From the NCBI RefSeq assembly GCF_000217955.3, contig NZ_AFOY02000014.1:1-64000 (forward strand): DNA of 64,000 bases, in the 5' to 3' direction. A program made the translations under genes and the position numbers. This stretch comes from Pseudomonas fluorescens HK44. GTDB taxonomy: Bacteria > Pseudomonadota > Gammaproteobacteria > Pseudomonadales > Pseudomonadaceae. Positions 9,003 to 17,805 of the stretch are shown here, in pieces. The notes beneath the pieces are model-generated. The model was not told where the DNA came from. It saw only the letters and a program-made list of their open reading frames with translations, and did not search any database. How positions within the stretch are numbered: the first letter of the stretch is position 1; the number at the start of each line of letters is the position of its first letter.

Positions 9003-9752
9003 ATGACGAACGCCATCCTGCTGGAACGTGAGCGCGGGCTGCTGACTTTGCGCCTGAACCGCCCGGACAAGAAAAACGCCCTGACCCGCGCCATGTACAG
9101 CCAGTTGGCGGACGCCTTGCAACAGGCCGACGCCGACCCCGAGATCAACGCCATATTGATCACTGGCAGCAACGAGTGCTTCACCGCCGGCAACGACATC
9201 GTCGACTTCCTTGAAGAACCGCCGAGCGACCTCGCAAGCCCGGTGTTCCAGTTCATGCGCAGCCTGCTGGAATGCCGCAAGCCGGTGATCGCGGCCGTGG
9301 CCGGCGCCGCCGTGGGCATCGGCACCACCTTGCTGCTGCATTGCGACCTGGTGTACATCAGCGCGGATGCGAAGTTGCGCATGCCGTTCGTCAACCTCGG
9401 GTTGTGCCCGGAATTTGGTTCCAGCCTGATCCTGCCACGCTTGCTTGGGCAGGCCAAAGCGACCGAGTTGTTGCTGCTGGGCGAAGGTTTCAACGGTGAA
9501 CAGGCCGCCGCCTGGGGAATTGCCACTGCGGCGCTGCCCAATGGCGAGGCCGCAGTGGCCAAGGCGCGCGAAATGGCATTGCGCTTCGAAACACTGGCAC
9601 CCGAAGCAGTGCGTATCAGCAAACAGCTGATGAAGGCTGCGGACCGCGAGCAATTGCGCAAAGCGATCGAGGAGGAGGGCAACCTGTTTGTCCAACGGCT
9701 GCGTTCGCCGGAAGCGATTGCGGCGTTGTCGGGGTTTATCAACCGAACCTGA
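9003..9752 (+). CDS. Enoyl-CoA hydratase/isomerase (crotonase) family protein
   Basis: This 249-residue crotonase-fold protein has the oxyanion-hole segments AGNDIVDF and GAAVGIGTT. It probably hydrates or isomerises an unsaturated acyl-CoA; the substrate cannot be read from the sequence. ATG 9003 is preferred over ATG 8991 because GAG lies about 9 bases upstream and the family start MTNAILLERE fits. It follows the ferredoxin reductase by 28 bp and ends the operon before a bidirectional terminator. Confidence 0.85.
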   Translation: MTNAILLERERGLLTLRLNRPDKKNALTRAMYSQLADALQQADADPEINAILITGSNECFTAGNDIVDFLEEPPSDLASPVFQFMRSLLECRKPVIAAVAGAAVGIGTTLLLHCDLVYISADAKLRMPFVNLGLCPEFGSSLILPRLLGQAKATELLLLGEGFNGEQAAAWGIATAALPNGEAAVAKAREMALRFETLAPEAVRISKQLMKAADREQLRKAIEEEGNLFVQRLRSPEAIAALSGFINRT

Positions 9753-9814
9753 ATTTTTGTTGACTGGGCCGATGCCTTCGCGAGCAGGCATCACATCTCC
9801 TAAGTCAGAAACCA

Positions 9815-9847
9815 AAAAGCCCCGTCATTCACATGACGGGGCTTTTG
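9815..9847. terminator. Bidirectional terminator between the sadC operon and pykA
   Basis: A perfect 11-bp stem, AGCCCCGTCAT (9818-9828) with ATGACGGGGCT (9833-9843), has loop TCAC and A and T runs on either side. It serves the convergent crotonase and pyruvate kinase genes. Confidence 0.92.
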
Positions 9848-9866
9848 CGTTTCAGCGGTCCGAGAC

Positions 9867-11318
9867 TCAGACCATCTTGTCGCCAACGTGCAGGATCTTC
9901 ATGCCGTTGGTGCCGCCGATGGTGTGGTAGCTGTCGCCCTTGGTCAGGATGACCCAGTCGCCTTTTTCGACCACACCGAGTTTGAGCAACTCGTCGATCG
10001 CGGCCTGGCTGACTTGCTCAGGCGGCAACGATGCCGGGTCGAACGGTACGGTGTAGACGCCACGGAACATGGCTGCGCGGGCCTGGGTTTCGCGGTGCGG
10101 GGAAAACGCGTAGATCGGCACCGAGGAACGGATGCGCGACATGATCAACGGCGTGTAGCCACTTTCGGTCAAGGCAATGATCGCCTTCACGCCCGGGAAG
10201 TGGTTGGCCGTGTACATGGCCGCCAGGGCGATACTCTGGTCGCAGCTTTCGAACACTTTACCGATACGGTGGCTGGAGGTTTTGCTGGTCGGGTGCTTTT
10301 CAGCGCCGATGCAAATCCGCGCCATGGCCTGGACCGCTTCGAGCGGGTATTGGCCGGCGGCGCTTTCCGCCGAGAGCATCACGGCGTCGGTGTAGTCGAG
10401 CACGGCGTTGGCTACGTCGGACACTTCCGCGCGGGTCGGCATCGGGTTCAGGATCATCGACTCCATCATCTGGGTCGCCACGATCACCGCTTTATTGTGG
10501 CGGCGTGCGTGCAGGATGATCTTCTTCTGAATACCTACCAGCTCGGCGTCGCCGATTTCCACGCCCAAATCACCACGGGCGACCATCACGGCGTCCGAGG
10601 CTTTGATCAGGCCGTCGAGGGTTTCGTCATCGGCCACGGCTTCAGCGCGCTCGATCTTTGCCACCAGCCAGGCGGTGCCGCCAGCTTCGTCGCGCAGCTG
10701 GCGGGCGTATTCCATGTCGGCGGCATCGCGCGGGAAGGACACGGCGAGGTAGTCGACTTCCATTTCTGCGGCGAGCTTGATGTCGGCCTTGTCTTTTTCA
10801 GTCAGGGCCGGGGCTGTCAGGCCGCCACCGCGACGGTTGATGCCTTTGTGGTCCGACAGTGGGCCGCCGATGGTCACGGTGCAATGCAGCTCGGTCGCGG
10901 TGGCGGTATCCACGCGCATCACCACGCGACCGTCGTCGAGCAGCAGCTCGTCGCCCACGCCGCAATCCTTGACCAGGTCCGGGTAGTCGATGCCGACCAC
11001 TTGCTGGTTGCCTTCGGTCAGCGGATGGCTGGTGGAGAAGGTGAATTGATCACCGATCTTCAGCTCGATGCGCTTGTTGGCGAACTTGGCGATACGAATT
11101 TTCGGGCCTTGCAGGTCACCCAGCAGGGCGACGAAGCGGCCGTGCTTGGCGGCGAGGTCACGCACCAGCCTGGCGCGAGCCTTGTGCTCGTCGGGCGTGC
11201 CGTGGGAAAAGTTCAAGCGGGCAACGTCCAGGCCAGCCAGAATCAGCTGTTCGAGAACTTCCGGCGAGTTACTGGCCGGGCCAAGGGTAGCGACGATTTT
11301 GGTACGACGGACGGACAT
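9867..11318 (-). CDS. pykA: Pyruvate kinase
   Basis: This 483-residue glycolytic enzyme converts phosphoenolpyruvate and ADP to pyruvate and ATP. It starts MSVRRTKIVATLGPAS and carries the family signatures, including MVARGDLGVEIG in the barrel and the C-terminal allosteric domain. Length and start agree with the Pseudomonas PykA type. It is monocistronic and ends at the shared terminator at 9815-9847. Confidence 0.95.
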   Translation of the reverse strand: MSVRRTKIVATLGPASNSPEVLEQLILAGLDVARLNFSHGTPDEHKARARLVRDLAAKHGRFVALLGDLQGPKIRIAKFANKRIELKIGDQFTFSTSHPLTEGNQQVVGIDYPDLVKDCGVGDELLLDDGRVVMRVDTATATELHCTVTIGGPLSDHKGINRRGGGLTAPALTEKDKADIKLAAEMEVDYLAVSFPRDAADMEYARQLRDEAGGTAWLVAKIERAEAVADDETLDGLIKASDAVMVARGDLGVEIGDAELVGIQKKIILHARRHNKAVIVATQMMESMILNPMPTRAEVSDVANAVLDYTDAVMLSAESAAGQYPLEAVQAMARICIGAEKHPTSKTSSHRIGKVFESCDQSIALAAMYTANHFPGVKAIIALTESGYTPLIMSRIRSSVPIYAFSPHRETQARAAMFRGVYTVPFDPASLPPEQVSQAAIDELLKLGVVEKGDWVILTKGDSYHTIGGTNGMKILHVGDKMV

Positions 11319-11512
11319 GCAGAGACTCCTGAGTTCAAGCGCTGAGTGAGGCTACTATGGTCTGCGGTTGTAGTCATTGTTCGTTTGCACTACTTATTAT
11401 TCGTTTTTTTTTCTTATTCGCTTCTTTATCGAACGGTACAACTTTGATTCGAAGCCTCCTGAAGATTTTCGTCGACGGGTCGATACAGAGCACAAGACAG
11501 GAGACCCCCCCC

Positions 11513-11887
11513 ATGCGATTCGTGCTCATTGCCGCCCTTGCCCTCAGTGCCACGGGCTGCACCCGTTGGTCGATGGACCATCATTTAAACAACGCCTACC
11601 GCGCTTATGACCGTGGCAACTGTGAGGACGCAATGCTTGAATTGTCCCAGGTCGATCGCAACAGCCGGGCGCGGCGTTATATACAGCCGGAAGTGTCGAT
11701 GCTGCGCGGCCAGTGCCTGGAACGTCAAAAACTGTACGTTGACGCGGCCCAGACTTACCAGTTCATCATCGCCCAGTACCCGGACAACGAGTACGCGTAC
11801 CGTGCCCGTGCGCGGCTGGAAACCTTGCAGGCGCTGGGGTGGTACCCGCCGCGCAGCAGCGCCAAGAGCATTCCCGCGCCGTTGTAA
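11513..11887 (+). CDS. Small tetratricopeptide-like lipoprotein
   Basis: This 124-residue protein has a short signal sequence ending at the likely lipidated Cys16 (SATGC). The rest is helical with TPR-like segments such as AYDRGNCEDAMLELSQ and YVDAAQTYQFIIAQYPDNEYAYRAR (given in part), so it is probably an outer-membrane-anchored scaffold facing the periplasm. ATG 11513 is chosen because CAGGAG sits about 8-13 bases upstream; the longer frame to 11357 runs through AT-rich leader sequence. A function cannot be assigned. Confidence 0.75.
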   Translation: MRFVLIAALALSATGCTRWSMDHHLNNAYRAYDRGNCEDAMLELSQVDRNSRARRYIQPEVSMLRGQCLERQKLYVDAAQTYQFIIAQYPDNEYAYRARARLETLQALGWYPPRSSAKSIPAPL

Positions 11888-12118
11888 TGCAGGTTGTCAT
11901 TTAAAGGCTGGGGGTATGCCAGCCTTGAGCTAATCTTCGATTGGCGGGTTTTAGAATGTTCAACCTAAATCACGTCAATCCCTGTGATCGGCGACGGTGA
12001 GGCGGATGTACAACGGTGACGTTCGCATCGGGATCGGGGAGAGCGCTCCTGTCTGGCAGGCACGTTCCGAAGTCTTAGTACGACCTTGCCCAAGGGTCTT
12101 GCCATAGCGATAAACACT

Positions 12119-12478
12119 ATGTTCACTGAGCGCCGGATCGAGCGGCATCAACTGCCGCATTTCCTGAAAGTGTTCAACAGCGTCACCGACAAACCCATCG
12201 GCTTTCTCGGCAATGTGTCCGAAGACGGCCTGATGCTTATCAGCCTGTTGCCGATGATGGTCGGCGCAGCGTTTGACCTGCGCCTGAAAATCCCCGCCAG
12301 CGAAGATATTTTGCAGGTGGTCGACCTGCGCGCCATTTGCCTGTGGTGCCATGAAGACGCCACCCCTCAGCATTATGACGCGGGGTTTATGGTGCAACGA
12401 GCACCGCCTGAATATGGGCAACTGGTGAGCGCCTTGCATCGGTACTTCAGTTTTTATCCGGTGCCGGCGTCGGCTTGA
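12119..12478 (+). CDS. PilZ-domain cyclic di-GMP receptor protein
   Basis: This 119-residue protein is a single PilZ domain. Its cyclic di-GMP motifs are RRIER (RxxxR, R5-R9) near the start and NVSEDG ([D/N]xSxxG) about 30 residues later, both intact. It should bind cyclic di-GMP and act as a small adaptor; the partner is unknown. ATG 12119 puts the RxxxR motif at the N-terminus as usual; a TTG at 12086 is possible. P. aeruginosa has a PilZ gene at the corresponding place. The diguanylate cyclase gene sadC is 4 kb away. Confidence 0.8.
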   Translation: MFTERRIERHQLPHFLKVFNSVTDKPIGFLGNVSEDGLMLISLLPMMVGAAFDLRLKIPASEDILQVVDLRAICLWCHEDATPQHYDAGFMVQRAPPEYGQLVSALHRYFSFYPVPASA

Positions 12479-12569
12479 TCCTTCTGCGCACATTCACTGC
12501 CGCAAACCCGGGCCCGTAGGTGTAGGCCATCAGGGATTCGTTGTTGATATCGTGGTGGTAGTGAGATTT

Positions 12570-13901
12570 TTAGAGCACCCCGGCTTTTTTCCAGCTCAAA
12601 TACCGCGTCACCAACTCCGCGCCCAGTTCATTGGGCCGTACATCCAGCACCGGCACTCCATGGGCGTTCAGCCGCTCATGGAGTTCGGCCCGGGCATTCA
12701 AATAATCGACCGTGCCACAATAGGCCAGCGCCTCAGGCAAGGTGTGCACGGGCGTTTGACGCACGTTATCGAGCACCTCTTCGCGCAGGCTGGCCACCAG
12801 CACCCGGTGTTGTTTACCCAGGCGTTTGGCCGCGCTGAGCAGTTCTTCGTCGTCGTCATCGCGCAGATTGGTGATCAGTACCACCAGTGCCCGACGTTTT
12901 TGCCGGGCCAGCAATTGACTGGCGGCGGCCTGGTAGTCGGCAGAGCGTTGGCTGCTGTCCAGATCGTAAACGGCGTTGAGCAACACATTGAGCTGGCCAG
13001 TGCCTTTGACCGGGGCGAGGTAGCGTGGCTGTTCGTTGGCGAAAGTGCTCAGGCCTACGGCATCGCCCTGACGTAATGCCACGTAGCTGAGCAGCAGGCA
13101 GGCATTGAGCGCATGGTCGAAATGCGCCAGTTCACCGTCCTGGCTGCGCATGTGGCGGCCGCAATCGAGCAGGAAGATGATCTGCTGGTCGCGCTCGTCC
13201 TGGTACTCCCGGGCAATCGGTGTGCGTTGGCGCGCAGTGGCTTTCCAGTCGATCTGGCGCAGGCTGTCGCCTTCGCGAAACTCCCTCAATTGATGGAACT
13301 CAAGGCCCAACCCGCGACGTTGCCGCTGGCGTACGCCGAGCTGGCTCAGCCAGTTGTCGACAGCCAGCAACTGCGCGCCGTACAGACGGGCGAAATCCGG
13401 GTAGACGCGAGTGCTGTCGGTGACGTTCAGGTAGCGCCGGGCGGACCATAAACCGAAGGGGCTGGGCAGGTTGATTTCGCAGCGATCGAAGCTGAAATGG
13501 CCGCGTCGCAGAGGGCGTAGGCGATAACTGATCAGGCTGTGCTGGCCAGGTTGCAGTTCAACCGATTGCGGCAGGTGTTCGAAGCTCAGGCCGTCGGGGA
13601 CGTGGTCGAACAGTTGCGCGTTCAAGGGGAGTGGATAGTCGTGTTGAATCCGGACGCTCACCTCACTCCAGCGTCCGAGCGCGAGGCTGCCGGGCATCTG
13701 ACGTTGTACGACGGGCGACGGCACGCGCATCAGCCGGACGGCATCGAGCAACGCCAGCAATAGAAGCGCCAGCAGCAAGCCCCAGTTGATCGACAGCAGG
13801 CTCGGTGCAACGCGCAAACCCAAGGCTCTGAAAGTGCCGAGCGCGATACTCAGGCCCAGCAGGGCCGCGAGCCAGATCAGCAAGAGGCGGGTGGGTTTCA
13901 T
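12570..13901 (-). CDS. DUF58 (von Willebrand-like) membrane protein
   Basis: This 443-residue protein starts at ATG 13901 (MKPTRLLL), with two N-terminal membrane helices, a beta-rich middle and a DUF58/vWA-like C-terminal region containing DWKATARQRTP and FLLDCGRHM. DUF58 proteins are usual partners of MoxR ATPases and are thought to be handled by them as substrates or adaptors. The longer reading to 14006 is rejected because it is encoded by a REPIN. It is the last gene of the six-gene minus-strand cluster, 210 bp after moxR. Confidence 0.85.
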   Translation of the reverse strand: MKPTRLLLIWLAALLGLSIALGTFRALGLRVAPSLLSINWGLLLALLLLALLDAVRLMRVPSPVVQRQMPGSLALGRWSEVSVRIQHDYPLPLNAQLFDHVPDGLSFEHLPQSVELQPGQHSLISYRLRPLRRGHFSFDRCEINLPSPFGLWSARRYLNVTDSTRVYPDFARLYGAQLLAVDNWLSQLGVRQRQRRGLGLEFHQLREFREGDSLRQIDWKATARQRTPIAREYQDERDQQIIFLLDCGRHMRSQDGELAHFDHALNACLLLSYVALRQGDAVGLSTFANEQPRYLAPVKGTGQLNVLLNAVYDLDSSQRSADYQAAASQLLARQKRRALVVLITNLRDDDDEELLSAAKRLGKQHRVLVASLREEVLDNVRQTPVHTLPEALAYCGTVDYLNARAELHERLNAHGVPVLDVRPNELGAELVTRYLSWKKAGVL

Positions 13902-13951
13902 GGCATGGGGTTCTTCAAAGGGCCGCCCACCTGTTTGCAAGGCATACCAAT

Positions 13952-14083
13952 TGTGGCGAGGGAGCTTGCTCCCGCTGGGCTGCGTAGCAGTCCTGAAACC
14001 AGCCACCGCATTTTTTCAGGCATTGCGCGTTAGCTTGATTGCGACCGCTTCGCGGTCGAACGGGAGCAAGCTCCCTCGCCACA
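13952..14083. repeat. REPIN, class C, copy 2, inside the MoxR cluster
   Basis: Arms beginning TGTGGCGAGGGAGCTTGCTC (13952) and ending in the complement (about 14083) match the element at 6666-6796. It sits between the moxR stop (14112) and the DUF58 start (13901), the only large gap in an otherwise overlapping operon. Confidence 0.85.
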
Positions 14084-14111
14084 GGGGTGGGTGTCACCAA
14101 AGTCGCGATAC

Positions 14112-15116
14112 TCACACTCTTGGCGCCGGAACCTGATCGAGCAGTTGCCTGAGCACCTGGTCGACCTCCAGCCCTTCGATGTCCAGCTCCGGGGCGATGC
14201 GCACGCGATGGCGCAGTACGGCCAGTGCGCAGCCTTTGATGTCATCCGGAATCACGAACTCACCACCGCGCAGCAGCGCCCGCGCCCGTGCTACCCGCAC
14301 CAGGGAAATCGTCGCCCGTGGGCCGGCGCCGAGGGTCAGGCCGGGCCAGTTGCGAGTGGTGCGCGCCAGGCGTACGGCGTAGTCCAGAACCTGTTCATCC
14401 AGCGGCAGGTCGCTGGCGATCCGCTGCAAGGCCAGTACATCCTTGGCTTGCAGGACGGTGCGCAGCGGTTGCACATCGAGCATGTCGGCGCGGGTCGAGC
14501 GGCTGACCTGACGAACCATGTTCAGCTCCTGAGCGGCGTCGGGGTAGTCCATGCGCACCTTGAGCATGAAGCGGTCGAGCTCCGCTTCGGGCAGGGGGTA
14601 AGTGCCTTCCTGTTCGATGGGGTTTTGCGTCGCCAGCACCATGAACGGTTGCGCGATAGGCAGGGCGCGGCCTTCAAGGGTGACCTGGCGTTCCTGCATG
14701 GCTTCGAGTAGCGCAGCCTGGGTTTTCGCCGGTGCGCGGTTGATTTCGTCGGCCAGCAACAGGTTGGTGAACAGCGGGCCTTTGCGCAGTTTGAATTGTT
14801 CGGTTTGCAGGTCGTACACCGCATGCCCGGTGACGTCGCTGGGCATCAGGTCCGGGGTGAACTGAATGCGCGCAAACTCGCCACCGAAACAGCGGGCCAA
14901 GGCACGCACCAGCAAAGTCTTGCCCAATCCCGGAACGCCTTCGAGCAGCACATGGCCACCGGCAATCAGCGCGCTGAGCACATCGTCAATGACCGTGTCC
15001 TGGCCGATAACGGCCTTTTGCAGCTCAACGCGCACGGCTTGCACCAGTTGGCTGGCCCGCTGGCGCTGTTGGGCGGCATGGGTCTGGCTGGCAGGTTCGA
15101 TGGAGTCATTCATCAT
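14112..15116 (-). CDS. MoxR-family AAA+ ATPase
   Basis: This 334-residue cytosolic ATPase has Walker A GVPGLGKT, Walker B LLADEINRAP and the MoxR signature region AALLEAMQERQVTL, followed by the lid domain. MoxR proteins act as chaperones that mature or activate partner complexes, commonly with vWA/DUF58 proteins. Its ATG overlaps the DUF4350 stop (ATGA), so the two are translationally coupled. The client of this particular cluster is unknown. Confidence 0.92.
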   Translation of the reverse strand: MMNDSIEPASQTHAAQQRQRASQLVQAVRVELQKAVIGQDTVIDDVLSALIAGGHVLLEGVPGLGKTLLVRALARCFGGEFARIQFTPDLMPSDVTGHAVYDLQTEQFKLRKGPLFTNLLLADEINRAPAKTQAALLEAMQERQVTLEGRALPIAQPFMVLATQNPIEQEGTYPLPEAELDRFMLKVRMDYPDAAQELNMVRQVSRSTRADMLDVQPLRTVLQAKDVLALQRIASDLPLDEQVLDYAVRLARTTRNWPGLTLGAGPRATISLVRVARARALLRGGEFVIPDDIKGCALAVLRHRVRIAPELDIEGLEVDQVLRQLLDQVPAPRV

Positions 15117-16270
15117 AAGGCATTCCTGAGGGTTTGCAGGTGGGCGACCTGACGGCTGAACTCAGCGTTGGAGTACCGCTGTTCGGGCCGCGGGCTGAGT
15201 GCCTGGCTGATGGCGCGGGTCGGCTGACCGGTCAGGCGCGCGAGCACCTGCCATTGTTCGGCAACGCCGAGTTGTTCGAAGCCTGGGTGACGGTGTCGGG
15301 CGCGGCGCAGCACATCGTGTTGCAGAGCCAGCAGCAGGCTGTGCTGACCGCTGCGGCGCAACATGAAGTCTGCGCTGGCACGCAAGTGCTCCAGAAGTTG
15401 TCGGCGGGCTTTGGGGGCCGGAGCCTGCACGGGGCCCTGACGTAACCCGACATGCCAGATCCACAGGCCGACCAGCGCGGCGAGTGCCACCAGTGCCTGC
15501 GGGAAATAACGCAGCAGCATGGTCAGCAGGTCGTCGTGATCAATCGTGAAGAGCAGGGTCACACCGGTGTCCGAATACAGGTACCAGAGCAGCCAGGCAT
15601 TGTCGTATTGGCCGATGTTCGGGTTTTTCCACAATTGGGCGTCGGTGACCACCGTGATGGAGCCCCGGCCATAACTGAGTTGCATCATGTGAGTGGCCAG
15701 CGCGCTGTTGGCCCAGGACTGCGCGAGGTTTTTCGGGTCTTCGAGATGGAACTGCGGATCGAAGCTGGCGTAGGCCGGAGCGTCTTCGTCTTCGAGATAG
15801 AGTTTGGTCAGGTTCGGGTAAGGGTCTGCTTCGGCATCGGCGGGTGGGTTGCCGAGATCCTTGCTCATGGATTGATGCAGTTGCACCCGGTCGAGGAGCA
15901 GGTCGCCGCTCTTGCCGGTTTTTTCATCCCACAAGGCTTCGGCCACAAACAGTAAGCGTCCACCGGCACGGGTCCAGTTCAGCACCTGATCGGCCTGGCG
16001 CGGGGTCATGTTGGCGCGATCACCGAGCAGTAACAGGCTCTGTTGATGCGGTTCCAGATACGGCAGGATGTCGAGGCTGTTGGCGTGAGTCACGGTCAGC
16101 CCTTGTTGATGCAAAAAGTGTTCGGCCGCCAGATACGGGTTGGCCCGGGCTTCGGGGGAAGGACCGTGGTCGATGACTTCCTGATAGGGCGTGACCTGCT
16201 GGTACAGATAAACGCCCAATGCAGCGAGCAGCCCGGCAATCAGCAGGCCAGGGATCAGGCGCCGATTCAA
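15113..16270 (-). CDS. DUF4350-domain membrane protein
   Basis: This protein of about 385 residues has an N-terminal membrane anchor (LIPGLLIAGLLAALGVYLY region), a periplasmic domain with glutamine amidotransferase-like folds typical of DUF4350, a second helix near residue 260 and a cytosolic tail. TTG 16270 is chosen because it overlaps the DUF4129 stop as TTGA and has GGGAG 7 bases upstream. ATG 16303 would give 396 residues and a 37-bp overlap. The function is unknown; it belongs to the MoxR cluster. Confidence 0.75.
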   Translation of the reverse strand: MNRRLIPGLLIAGLLAALGVYLYQQVTPYQEVIDHGPSPEARANPYLAAEHFLHQQGLTVTHANSLDILPYLEPHQQSLLLLGDRANMTPRQADQVLNWTRAGGRLLFVAEALWDEKTGKSGDLLLDRVQLHQSMSKDLGNPPADAEADPYPNLTKLYLEDEDAPAYASFDPQFHLEDPKNLAQSWANSALATHMMQLSYGRGSITVVTDAQLWKNPNIGQYDNAWLLWYLYSDTGVTLLFTIDHDDLLTMLLRYFPQALVALAALVGLWIWHVGLRQGPVQAPAPKARRQLLEHLRASADFMLRRSGQHSLLLALQHDVLRRARHRHPGFEQLGVAEQWQVLARLTGQPTRAISQALSPRPEQRYSNAEFSRQVAHLQTLRNAL

Positions 16271-17805
16271 CGTGCGGCTCCCGGGCCGAACAACGTCCGC
16301 CATCCGTCACACAGTTCCTGTTGCAGATGTGGCGGCGGCAAGCGATGCCCATAGGCCATGTTCTGCCAGTGCACCGTCAACGTTCTGCTGAAGGTTTGCA
16401 GAGCCGGTTCTTGTAGCTGTTGGACCCGTTCCAGCACCTGGCCCTCGGTGTCGGCGGTTTTCAGCGGGAGGTTGAAATCGTGCAGCAAACGGCTGAGCAA
16501 GGCCCGGTAGAGCAAGCCAAGGGCTTCGCGGGGCTGGGTCGGCCAGAGGCTTTCGACGCTGGCGGCAATATCGTCTGGCAGGGTTTCCCGGCCGAGATCA
16601 AGGCCGAACAGTTGCGCCGGCGCTGGGGGTGCGGGCGTGCTGCGCAGTCTCGGACGGCGGCTGACAAAGGTCTGTAGCCCATCGCGATAGCGCCAGATCA
16701 GCAGAGTAATGGCGCCGATGACGCTCGCCCACAGCAGCACCTCGATGACCCCTGCGAGGCCGGCGAAGCGCCGGCTGTCGAACAGTGCGAAAAACGCTTT
16801 GAGCCACCCCGGTATTTCCGTGTTGGCAGGTTGATCGGGTGTTTCTTTACCAAAGCGATAGTGGGTAACCGTCTGCGGATTCTTGAACGGTGGCGTGTCG
16901 AGTATGGCCTTGATGCTGTTGCTGGCGGCCTGGCTGGTCAGCGGTTGCTGGAGCAGGCGCGGGCTGTCGGGAGCGTCGGCGGGTTCGGTGGCCCAGAGTG
17001 GCTGTGTGGCGGGCAACCACAGTAGCCCGAGCATCAACAGGCAGGCAACGACGCTGCTCAGGCGTTGGCGCAGGCGGCGGAACACCAGTTCGATATCCCA
17101 GGCTTCGAGTCGGGTGCGACGGTTCATGTACAGGCTGAAACCGCAGGCGACATAGATCGGTTCCCACATGATCAGGATCAGCGCGTAGAGCGCATTGATC
17201 AGGTGGTTCAGCCAGAACCAGTCTTGCTCCGGGGAGGCGATCAGCGTTTGCCAGTCCCAGTTCAATTCTATTTGCGCAGGCAGCAAGAGATAGAACAGTA
17301 CCATCAGACCCATCCACAAGGCCGCTTCCAGGTGAGCTCCGATCAGCGTCAGCCAGCGTGCTGCACCGCGATCGCGTTGTTGCAGCACGGCCAGGCGCTG
17401 CTGGCGTGCCAGACCGCTGAGTTCTTCAAGTTGCACGACCGGCATGATGAAGCTGCGACTCAGGCCAAAGCGCCGCCATGTCAGGCTGGCCAGCAACTGC
17501 GGCTTGAGCAGTCGCGGCCATTGGCGCAGCGTCTGCTTCAAGGTTGGGGTTTCGCCGAACAGGGCGCTGGAGAGGATGTACAGCGGCAACCGTTCGAACG
17601 CCGGTTTCAACCACCAGAACAGCAGCGCGGCCATTGAGGGCGAGTCCCACAGTACCAGGGTCAGCAGGGCAAACACCGGCAGTGTGACGATTGCCCAACT
17701 GGTTATCAGCAGGCGTCGATGTCGCTGGCTCAGCAGAACGCCGAGGTCCATGGCTTCCCAGGTGCTGCGAGGGCGGATGACCACGTTGGCGTCACTCAGG
17801 CGCAT
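16267..17805 (-). CDS. DUF4129-domain polytopic membrane protein
   Basis: This protein of about 512 residues has several membrane helices in its first 260 residues, a large loop, a further helix near 365 and a C-terminal DUF4129 domain with the helical core EALGLLYRALLSRL. DUF4129 domains often follow transglutaminase domains, but none is seen here. The chosen start is ATG 17805, overlapping the SpoIIM-family gene by 14 bp. A TTG at 17823 is possible. No enzymatic residues were recognised. Confidence 0.75.
   Translation of the reverse strand: MRLSDANVVIRPRSTWEAMDLGVLLSQRHRRLLITSWAIVTLPVFALLTLVLWDSPSMAALLFWWLKPAFERLPLYILSSALFGETPTLKQTLRQWPRLLKPQLLASLTWRRFGLSRSFIMPVVQLEELSGLARQQRLAVLQQRDRGAARWLTLIGAHLEAALWMGLMVLFYLLLPAQIELNWDWQTLIASPEQDWFWLNHLINALYALILIMWEPIYVACGFSLYMNRRTRLEAWDIELVFRRLRQRLSSVVACLLMLGLLWLPATQPLWATEPADAPDSPRLLQQPLTSQAASNSIKAILDTPPFKNPQTVTHYRFGKETPDQPANTEIPGWLKAFFALFDSRRFAGLAGVIEVLLWASVIGAITLLIWRYRDGLQTFVSRRPRLRSTPAPPAPAQLFGLDLGRETLPDDIAASVESLWPTQPREALGLLYRALLSRLLHDFNLPLKTADTEGQVLERVQQLQEPALQTFSRTLTVHWQNMAYGHRLPPPHLQQELCDGWRTLFGPGAAR

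Noticed and set aside
9771..9795. Class A REP next to the crotonase gene
   Set aside because: Only CGCGAGCAGGC matches; the rest of the REP and any hairpin are absent, so it is at most a decayed fragment.
13902..14006. N-terminal extension of the DUF58 protein
   Set aside because: These codons are supplied by the REPIN at 13952-14083; the true start is MKPTRLLL at 13901.
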